From contig DHMS01000016.1 in assembly GCA_002405915.1 (NCBI GenBank), positions 1 to 6,391 of the forward strand: 6,391 nt of DNA. Reading direction: 5' to 3'. The notes under the pieces are model-generated. The model searched no databases and was not told where the DNA came from. It worked only from the letters and a program-made list of their open reading frames with translations. The position numbers and the translations under genes are program-made. This DNA comes from Christensenella sp. UBA4636 (GTDB lineage Bacteria; Bacillota; Clostridia; Christensenellales; Borkfalkiaceae). Shown here piece by piece: positions 1 through 4,199 of this stretch; positions within the stretch are counted from its first letter, which is position 1, and each line of letters opens with the position of its first letter.

Positions 1-20
1 ACCAGCTGAACTACCAGGCC
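1..20 (-). tRNA. tRNA, 5' end only, probably tRNA-Asp (cut by window edge)
   Basis: Read on the minus strand, the first 20 bases are GGCCTGGTAGTTCAGCTGGT, which is the 5' acceptor strand, the U8/A9-type linker and the D arm of a tRNA. The GGTAGTTCAG core is typical of bacterial tRNA-Asp. The anticodon lies outside the window, so the identity is an inference. It follows the CAT-anticodon tRNA by 13 bases and is presumably the third gene of the same transcript. Confidence 0.72.
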
Positions 21-33
21 ATATTAAGTTTTC

Positions 34-110
34 TGGTGGGCCTTCACGGACTCGAACCGCGGACCAATCGGTTATGAGCCGACCGCTCTAACCAACTGAG
101 CTAAAGGCCC
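34..110 (-). tRNA. tRNA with CAT anticodon, probably tRNA-Ile2 (k2C-modified), otherwise tRNA-Met
   Basis: A complete 77-base cloverleaf can be folded on the minus strand. It has a 7-bp acceptor stem (GGGCCTT with AAGGCCC), the D arm GCTC/GAGC, an anticodon loop CTCATAA with the CAT anticodon at 74-76, a TTCGAGT T loop, discriminator A and an encoded CCA end. CAT can mean initiator Met, elongator Met or Ile2. The first acceptor pair is a normal G-C, which argues against an initiator. C4-G69 and C5-G68 match the pairs that TilS recognises in Ile2, and the GGnCCTTTAGCTCAGTTGG start resembles Bacillus Ile2. Ile2 is therefore favoured, but this is inferred rather than shown. Confidence 0.93.
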
Positions 111-126
111 GAATCAAGAAATGTTT

Positions 127-202
127 TGGTCGGGGTGACGAGACTCGAACTCACGACCCCATGGTCCCAAACCACGTGCGCTACCAACTGCGCTACACCC
201 CG
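127..202 (-). tRNA. tRNA-Pro (TGG anticodon)
   Basis: A complete 76-base cloverleaf on the minus strand: acceptor stem CGGGGTG/CACCCCG, D arm GCGC/GCGC, anticodon stem CGTGG/CCATG around the loop TTTGGGA with the TGG anticodon at 167-169, a TTCGAGT T loop, discriminator A and an encoded CCA. TGG is the main proline anticodon in bacteria and reads CCN codons. It is the first gene of a cluster read leftward. The CAT-anticodon tRNA follows after 16 bases, and a strong promoter lies just upstream. Confidence 0.97.
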
Positions 203-226
203 GGACGCATTCCCTAATGCTCATAT

Positions 227-255
227 ATAATATAATAAAACTGCCTTTCTGTCAA
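227..255 (-). promoter_or_regulatory. Housekeeping sigma promoter of the tRNA cluster
   Basis: On the minus strand a perfect -35 TTGACA (250-255) and a -10 TATTAT (227-232) are separated by exactly 17 bases. The start of transcription would fall near 220, leaving a leader of about 18 bases before tRNA-Pro. The tRNA-Ala promoter in this window has the same two hexamers and the same spacing, which supports both calls. Confidence 0.85.
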
Positions 256-449
256 GAGTTTTTCGCGCGTTTACGAAAAAAAATCAAACTTTTTTTACGG
301 CGTTTTTTATAATCGATTATATGGGGCGATTAAAGAAAGAATTTCTTTCAACTTTTGATATTCTACCATAAGAAAAAGAAAAACGCAACTAAATTAAAGC
401 CGTTTTTCAAATTTTTTATTTTCCTGTTTTAAACGCGTTATCTTTGAGT
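256..449. other. AT-rich intergenic stretch between the ABC operon and the tRNA cluster
   Basis: No frame in this stretch resembles a protein, and it is rich in A and T runs. It contains a perfect 14-bp palindrome, TATAATCGATTATA, at 308-321, and a short inverted repeat GAAAGAA-T-TTCTTTC at about 336-350. Neither has a function I can assign. The rest of the 305-base gap between tRNA-Pro and the ATPase gene is taken by the tRNA promoter on one side and a hairpin on the other. Confidence 0.6.
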
Positions 450-489
450 ATAAACCGCGGGAGAAAGACTTAAAAGCCCCTTCCCCCGC
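450..489 (-). terminator. Probable terminator hairpin after the ABC operon (weak U tract)
   Basis: On the minus strand, GCGGGGGAAGG pairs with CTTTCTCCCGC over 11 pairs (two of them G-T) around an 11-base loop. It begins about 18 bases after the ATPase stop codon. The tail is only GGTTTAT, poor for a classical intrinsic terminator. It may terminate inefficiently or act as a 3' end stabiliser, with some readthrough toward the tRNA cluster. Confidence 0.55.
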
Positions 490-507
490 AAAACATGAAA
501 AAGATTA

Positions 508-1458
508 TTAAATCAAAACTTTTGACAAAAACTCTTTGAGCCTTTCGTCCTTAGGATTATCGAAAAAGCTCTTCGGGTCGTTTTCTTCTTTTATAACGCC
601 GTCAGCCATAAACACCACCCGTGAAGCGACTTCTTTTGCGAAGCCCATTTCGTGGGTTACTACTACCATCGTCATTCCGTCGTCGGCAAGTTCTTTCATT
701 AAAGCTAAAACTTCGCCGACCATTTCGGGGTCGAGAGCCGAAGTCGGTTCGTCGAAAAGCATAACGTCCGGTTCCATCATGAGCGCGCGAACGATTGCGA
801 TACGTTGTTTTTGTCCGCCCGAAAGCGTGGACGGAAAGACTTCCGCTTTATCGTCAAGCCCGATACGTTTTAAAAGTTCGTGTGCCTTTGCCGTCGCCTC
901 TTCTTTGGTTTTGAGCTTAAGTTGAACGGGCGCAAGTATCATATTGTCCATAACGGACAAGTTGTTGAACAGGTTGAAGTGTTGGAAAACCATGCCCATT
1001 TTTTGGCGGGTAACGTTTATATCTTGGAAAAACTCGTTATAAAACGCTTTAACCGCGGTTTTAAATTCCTTGCCCTCGTTCCTTTTCAAAAGGTCGTTCA
1101 GCTTGATTTCCTTTATCGCTTCTTCGTCGGTTTTTCCGCTTTCTATTAGCTTTTTGTAAGTTTCGGACTTTCTTATGATATCGAAATGCAAATACGGGTC
1201 AACGGGCGTTAAAAGCTTGCCTTCGAACCAAATTTCGCCGTAAGTCGGCGTTTCTAAAAGGTTCATGCACCTAAGGCAGGTTGATTTTCCGCTTCCGCTC
1301 GGTCCTATGATAACGACCTTTTCGCCCTTTTTAATATCGAGCGAAACGCCCTTTAAAACTTCGGTTTTATCGAAATTTTTAAAGATATTGTTTACTTTAA
1401 GAAAGGAAGTTTTGCACGATGATGTGTTATCTTCCATAATTATTTTATCTTCTGTCAC
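508..1458 (-). CDS. Polar amino acid ABC transporter ATP-binding protein with an extra internal segment
   Basis: This is the cytoplasmic ATPase subunit of an amino acid importer (GlnQ/HisP type), hydrolysing ATP to drive the permease encoded just upstream. All core motifs are intact: Walker A GPSGSGKST (52-60), Q-loop VFQHFNLF (157-164, Gln159), signature LSGGQKQR (212-219), Walker B VMLFDEPTSALD (232-243, catalytic Glu237) and the H-loop THE (His269). The protein has 316 residues, against about 240-250 for the family. The excess is mostly a charged, helix-like segment at about residues 86-147, between the first beta strands and the Q-loop. The chosen start is GTG at 1458, because AAAGGAGG lies 10 bases upstream, whereas the ATG at 1437 has no ribosome binding site. 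The gene overlaps the permease by 14 bases. The amino acid transported cannot be read from the sequence. Confidence 0.94.
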   Translation of the reverse strand: MTEDKIIMEDNTSSCKTSFLKVNNIFKNFDKTEVLKGVSLDIKKGEKVVIIGPSGSGKSTCLRCMNLLETPTYGEIWFEGKLLTPVDPYLHFDIIRKSETYKKLIESGKTDEEAIKEIKLNDLLKRNEGKEFKTAVKAFYNEFFQDINVTRQKMGMVFQHFNLFNNLSVMDNMILAPVQLKLKTKEEATAKAHELLKRIGLDDKAEVFPSTLSGGQKQRIAIVRALMMEPDVMLFDEPTSALDPEMVGEVLALMKELADDGMTMVVVTHEMGFAKEVASRVVFMADGVIKEENDPKSFFDNPKDERLKEFLSKVLI

Positions 1459-2146
1459 TTGCCCTTAACCTCCTTTCCAAAAGTTTGATTCCGAGTATCA
1501 TTAAATAAACTATAGCAAGATAGCAAAGTCCTACGACAATACCGCTCGCAAGGTAGTCTACTATTTTTACGTTAAGAGTACCTGCCGCTGCGTTAAGGTC
1601 GAACGTAAGAGTTCCTACGGTTGCTCCAACCCAACTTATAATAGAAGTTTCCTTTAAAAGGGCAATCATTTCGTTGCCGATTGCGGGAATAACGTTCTTT
1701 ATCGCTTGCGGAAAAATGACTTTTATCATCGTTTTCCGCCACGGAAGTCCTAAAGCCCTACCCGCTTCCATTTGCCCTTTGTCGACGGATTGTATACCCG
1801 CTCGAATGTTTTCCGAAACATATGCGCCGGAGTTTATACCGAAAGTCAAGATTGCCGCGTAAACCTTAAACCCCGGGATAGCGAAAACGGCAAAAACCAT
1901 AATAAAGAGTTGGAGAGCAACAGGCGTACCGCGAAAAATCGTGGTGTAAATATTACATATTATATTTGGAATTTTAAGCCATTTGCTTTGCGGGGCGGCT
2001 ATCTTCACAAGCGCGACTATCGTACCAAGAACAAGACCTATAAAGCAAGATACGAGCGTTATGATAAGAGTATGAAGAAACCCTTGTCCTATGTACCCCA
2101 TATATTCGGGGGTTGATATTATTTTCCAGATATTTTGAAACAACAT
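1445..2146 (-). CDS. Polar amino acid ABC transporter permease (HisM/GlnP family)
   Basis: This integral membrane subunit forms the translocation path of an amino acid importer, probably as a homodimer since only one permease gene is present. At 233 residues it has the usual length. Hydrophobic segments lie at about 20-50, 76-95, 96-115, 160-180 and 195-222. Family hallmarks are FRGTP (71-75), the EAA-type coupling loop EAGRALGL (127-134) continuing into IFPQAIKNVIPAIGNE (144-159), and KETS (165-168). It follows the binding-protein gene by 64 bases and overlaps the ATPase gene by 14. Only a weak AAAG-like sequence precedes the ATG, so expression may be lower than that of the binding protein. 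Its 3' end carries the ribosome binding site of the ATPase gene. Confidence 0.95.
   Translation of the reverse strand: MLFQNIWKIISTPEYMGYIGQGFLHTLIITLVSCFIGLVLGTIVALVKIAAPQSKWLKIPNIICNIYTTIFRGTPVALQLFIMVFAVFAIPGFKVYAAILTFGINSGAYVSENIRAGIQSVDKGQMEAGRALGLPWRKTMIKVIFPQAIKNVIPAIGNEMIALLKETSIISWVGATVGTLTFDLNAAAGTLNVKIVDYLASGIVVGLCYLAIVYLMILGIKLLERRLRASDRR
1469..1476 (-). promoter_or_regulatory. Ribosome binding site of the ATPase gene, inside the permease gene
   Basis: AAAGGAGG on the minus strand lies within the last codons of the permease gene, 10 bases before the GTG at 1458. It decides the ATPase start in favour of that GTG over the ATG seven codons later. With the 14-base overlap it implies translational coupling of the two genes. 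Confidence 0.75.
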
Positions 2147-2162
2147 AATTCTTTAAACGACA

Positions 2163-2193
2163 TTAAGGAAAAGGTATTTCACCTTTTCCTTAA
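2163..2193 (-). promoter_or_regulatory. Perfect intercistronic hairpin between binding-protein and permease genes
   Basis: TTAAGGAAAAGGT and ACCTTTTCCTTAA form 13 uninterrupted Watson-Crick pairs around a 5-base loop (2176-2180). The hairpin fills the middle of the 64-base gap between the two genes and is not followed by a T run, so it is probably not a full terminator. Such hairpins after binding-protein genes commonly protect the upstream message or cause partial termination, giving more binding protein than permease (malE-malF is the known case). That role here is inferred. Confidence 0.7.
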
Positions 2194-2210
2194 AAGAGAT
2201 TTTCTTTATT

Positions 2211-3071
2211 TTACATACCGAGGTGCTTCATAACGAGCTGCTCGACGCCGTTCTTGCCGGTAGCGTCTTTAGTGTTCAACAATTCGTTAAGAACTTCGTT
2301 GATTGTATTCAAAAGTTCAGTCTCGCCTTTTGTAACGGCGATAGCGTATTCGTCACAAGCAACTTCATCGTTTTCACCCTCGCCGCCTTTGTAATAAAGC
2401 GGAGCGCATTTATATTCGGAATTGTTTTTGATAAGCTGCTGAGCGGGAAGTTCGTCCATAATGATAACGTCGATGTTCTTCCCCATATCGGCAAGAGCAG
2501 TAATATAATCGCTATAACCGGTTGCCGTGGCGGTCGGCTTTTGGGTCGCTTCGTCATAAAGCGTTCCGCCTTCCGCAATTTCGTCGCCGAAGAACAAATC
2601 CGCGGTCGTACCGGTTTGATAGCCTACTTTTTTGTTTGCAAACGCATTCCAATAAACGCCGTTTACTTTATCGGTCGTCATAGAGACATAAGAAGCTTCT
2701 TCGCTTGCTTTATAAATGACGTAGAGGTTAGCGGTGTAGTAAGGAACGGAAAACGCGACCTTTTCTTGTCTTGCGGGAGTAATGGAAAGACCAGCCGCGC
2801 CGACTTTGGTAAGTTTACCCGAAGCAACGTTGTCTATAATTACGTTAAAATCAACGTCTTCGAACTGAAGAGTTTTTCCGAGCTTGTCGGCAACTTTCTG
2901 CATAATGTCAACGTCTGCGCCGACGATTTTTCCGCCCGATACATATTCGAACGGAGCAAAACCGGCTTCAGTGTAGACAACGAGTTTGTTGTCATCGCTG
3001 CAGCCCGTTAAGGAAATGCAGCCGAATACCGCGATGAGTGCGGTCATAATAAGTGCAATAATCTTTTTCAT
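2211..3071 (-). CDS. Amino acid ABC transporter substrate-binding lipoprotein (family 3)
   Basis: This is the extracytoplasmic receptor that captures an amino acid and delivers it to the permease. A signal peptide MKK plus hydrophobic core ends in the lipobox LTGC (21-24), so Cys24 should be lipidated and the protein membrane-anchored. The SBP family 3 fold is shown by APFEY (39-43), GADVD (51-55), the ligand-site segment ITPARQEKVAFSVPYY (97-112, with Arg101 expected to bind the substrate carboxylate), a QTGTT hinge region (152-156), MDELPA (205-210) and ACDEYAIAV (238-246). The length of 286 residues is slightly above the usual 250-280. A strong AAGGAG sits 8 bases before the ATG. It is the first gene of the operon, behind its own promoter. 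The specific ligand is not deducible. Confidence 0.95.
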   Translation of the reverse strand: MKKIIALIMTALIAVFGCISLTGCSDDNKLVVYTEAGFAPFEYVSGGKIVGADVDIMQKVADKLGKTLQFEDVDFNVIIDNVASGKLTKVGAAGLSITPARQEKVAFSVPYYTANLYVIYKASEEASYVSMTTDKVNGVYWNAFANKKVGYQTGTTADLFFGDEIAEGGTLYDEATQKPTATATGYSDYITALADMGKNIDVIIMDELPAQQLIKNNSEYKCAPLYYKGGEGENDEVACDEYAIAVTKGETELLNTINEVLNELLNTKDATGKNGVEQLVMKHLGM

Positions 3072-3079
3072 GTTAAATA

Positions 3080-3113
3080 CTCCTTGAGCCGCGGCGTTCT
3101 CGCCCGAACGGCT
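3080..3113 (-). promoter_or_regulatory. Leader hairpin and ribosome binding site of the binding-protein gene
   Basis: The leader carries AAGGAG (3080-3085), 8 bases before the ATG. Immediately 5' of it is a GC-rich structure at 3087-3113, in which AGCCG pairs with CGGCT, or alternatively CGTTC pairs with GAACG inside AGC/GCT, leaving a 5-base bulge in either fold. The two folds are mutually exclusive. It does not cover the ribosome binding site. It could stabilise the 5' end of the message, but it matches no riboswitch I know. Confidence 0.5.
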
Positions 3114-3133
3114 TCGTTTTTGTTTATGCGAAG

Positions 3134-3162
3134 ATTATACGCTCTTTATTTTTGTTCGTCAA
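3134..3162 (-). promoter_or_regulatory. Housekeeping sigma promoter of the amino acid ABC operon
   Basis: On the minus strand TTGACG (3157-3162) and a perfect TATAAT (3134-3139) are separated by 17 bases. Transcription should start near 3127, giving a leader of about 56 bases that contains a hairpin and a strong ribosome binding site. The promoter is close to consensus, so regulation, if any, would probably be by a repressor or by the leader. Confidence 0.85.
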
Positions 3163-3388
3163 GCATTTTTATGTATAATTTTCATATTTTTTTAAATTTT
3201 TTATGAATATTTTCGTGAATATTGATATTTTTATACATTTATACATTTTTGGAAGTTTATGCAACAAAAATACTCTTTTTTTACATAAGTTTACGAGCAA
3301 GACAAAAGCCCCGCCCGTTTCACACGAATATATATTGTAAAGCAAAAACGCTACGCTCTTCTAAAAACTATTCCAACAAAAAAAACAA
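3163..3388. other. Very AT-rich upstream region of the ABC operon
   Basis: No protein-like frame is present on either strand. The part nearest the promoter is dominated by A/T runs, consistent with an upstream promoter element. It holds two small direct repeats: TGAATATT at 3204-3211 and 3216-3223, and ATACATTT twice in tandem at about 3233-3248. The far end, next to the LRR remnant, is slightly richer in G and C but shows no convincing terminator. Confidence 0.55.
3204..3223. repeat. Short direct repeat TGAATATT x2, possible operator
   Basis: TGAATATT occurs twice with a 12-base period, about 40-60 bases upstream of the -35 element of the ABC operon. The TGAAT half resembles an ArgR half-site, but the palindromic partner ATTCA of a true ARG box is missing. 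It may be an operator for another regulator or chance in AT-rich DNA. Confidence 0.3.
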
Positions 3389-3691
3389 TCAGCACCATGC
3401 GGTCGGTTTCCCGTCGACATAATGCCAAAACCTTCCATCCGACGTAGGTTGAGTTTCCGAATAAAAAAGAACGACAGAAGAATAATCATCCTTTTGTTTC
3501 CATGTTACACTTGCCCACTCATCACCGTTACCGCCGAAATAAATGCTTTTCAAATTATAATTTTTCATACTGTCGCCCGACGAAAAGCAAATATCAAAAG
3601 CCCTCGTGCCTATTGTTTTGACTGTTTTATAGTCGGTAATTTCAAAGTTTTCGGTAAAAATTCTTGCCGTTGACTTGCGATTTTCACTATG
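3389..3691 (-). pseudogene. C-terminal remnant of a BspA-like leucine-rich repeat protein
   Basis: One minus-strand frame is open for 100 codons, from just after a TAG at 3692-3694 to a TGA at 3389-3391. It reads as the end of a BspA-type (LRR_5) surface protein. A repeat unit VKTIGTRAFDIC...NLKSIYFGG is followed by DEWASV and the characteristic terminal segment FYSETQPTSDGRFWHYVDG, ending KPTAWC. Such proteins are normally hundreds of residues long with a secretion signal and many LRR units; here only about one unit and the tail remain. The sole internal ATG (3566-3568) has no ribosome binding site and would give 59 residues. No promoter precedes the piece; a minus-strand terminator lies 50 bases upstream. 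I infer a deletion remnant of a once larger, probably adhesin-like gene. Confidence 0.72.
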
Positions 3692-3740
3692 CTACAACCG
3701 CAGACGAAAGGCGATAAATCGGACAAACTCGAAGACATAG

Positions 3741-3773
3741 AAAAAGGCGGTAGAATCAACGTTCTATCGCCTT
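3741..3773 (-). terminator. Intrinsic terminator without an intact upstream gene
   Basis: On the minus strand AGGCGATAGAA pairs with TTCTACCGCCT (11 pairs, one G-T, 6-base loop), followed by a TTTTT tract. This is a good rho-independent terminator for leftward transcription. The nearest complete gene upstream, tRNA-Ala, already has its own terminator at 3904-3933, so this one appears orphaned and may mark the end of a lost gene. On the plus strand no T run follows at once. Confidence 0.75.
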
Positions 3774-3903
3774 AAATCGTGTTTATTGAGTTTTTTTTAC
3801 AAATTTTCCGTTTTTACGGGGTTTCGTAAGCCAATCGTAAGAAATCGTCTTTTCCGCGACTTTTGTCTTAACGATTATCCCGGCAACACCTTTTACACAA
3901 ATG
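3774..3903 (-). other. Gap with a possible gene-end relic
   Basis: The minus-strand frame ending at TAA 3783-3785 reads KTISYDWLTKPRKNGKFVKKTQ in protein-like fashion, with the stop only 9 bases before the orphan terminator. That is the spacing expected for a true gene end. The frame has no ATG, GTG or TTG start outside the tRNA-Ala gene and no ribosome binding site. I do not recognise the sequence. It may be the last codons of a deleted gene, or coincidence. Confidence 0.25.
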
Positions 3904-3933
3904 AAAAGGAACCACGGGTGCGACCGCGGTTCC
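3904..3933 (-). terminator. Intrinsic terminator of tRNA-Ala
   Basis: On the minus strand GGAACCGCGG pairs with CCGTGGTTCC (10 pairs, one G-T) around a 6-base loop, followed by TTTT. It begins three bases after the encoded CCA end of the tRNA, so tRNA-Ala is a single-gene transcription unit. The plus strand lacks a following T run, so it works in one direction only. Confidence 0.88.
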
Positions 3934-3936
3934 CAT

Positions 3937-4012
3937 TGGTGGAGATAAGGGGATTCGAACCCCTGACCTATGCGTTGCGAACGCATCGCTCTACCAACTG
4001 AGCCATACCCCC
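3937..4012 (-). tRNA. tRNA-Ala (CGC anticodon)
   Basis: A complete 76-base cloverleaf on the minus strand: acceptor stem GGGGGTA/TATCTCC, D arm GCTC/GAGC, anticodon stem ATGCG/CGCAT around TTCGCAA with the CGC anticodon at 3977-3979, a TTCGAAT T loop, discriminator A and an encoded CCA. The acceptor contains the G3-U70 wobble pair, the known major identity element of alanine tRNA, which confirms the assignment independently of the anticodon. It reads GCG codons; a TGC-anticodon gene is expected elsewhere. It has its own promoter and terminator. Confidence 0.98.
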
Positions 4013-4053
4013 GAAAATCGAAGCGAATTACGCTTTACGCTTAACGCACGATT

Positions 4054-4082
4054 ATAATATAACTTTTTGCAAGTTATGTCAA
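4054..4082 (-). promoter_or_regulatory. Housekeeping sigma promoter of tRNA-Ala
   Basis: A perfect TTGACA (4077-4082) and TATTAT (4054-4059) are 17 bases apart on the minus strand, the same design as the tRNA-Pro promoter. A TATAAT at 4051-4056 overlaps as an alternative -10 but would need a 20-base spacer. Transcription should start near 4047, leaving a leader of about 35 bases. The spacer carries an inverted repeat, ATAACTT-GCAAA-AAGTTAT. Confidence 0.83.
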
Positions 4083-4199
4083 GCCGTTTTCGCCCCGATT
4101 TAAAAACATTTTTTAAAAAATTTTGTATTGCCGCGCTTTTTAGCTTTTTATGCGCAAAAAACGCGTATTTTAGCGACTTAAAAGGCAAATTATATAATT

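Noticed and set aside
2223..3011. Long plus-strand frame of 262 codons antisense to the binding-protein gene
   Set aside because: The opposite strand encodes an unmistakable SBP family 3 lipoprotein with a promoter and ribosome binding site. The plus-strand translation has no family motifs and arises from codon bias.
3204..3223. ARG box for ArgR
   Set aside because: Only direct TGAAT half-sites are present; the inverted ATTCA partner at the right spacing is absent.
3422..3673. Plus-strand frame of 83 codons
   Set aside because: It is antisense to the BspA-like remnant, has no ribosome binding site and shows no recognisable protein features.
3783..3986. Minus-strand frame of 67 codons starting inside tRNA-Ala
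   Set aside because: Its start codon is the tRNA anticodon-stem sequence and it crosses the tRNA terminator. Only its last part might be a relic, noted separately.
4108..4121. Palindrome ATTTTTTAAAAAAT
   Set aside because: This is a simple A/T run that cannot form a useful hairpin loop; most likely composition alone.
3991..4188. Minus-strand frame of 65 codons after topB
   Set aside because: It runs through the tRNA-Ala promoter and ends inside the tRNA gene, so it is not a credible coding sequence.
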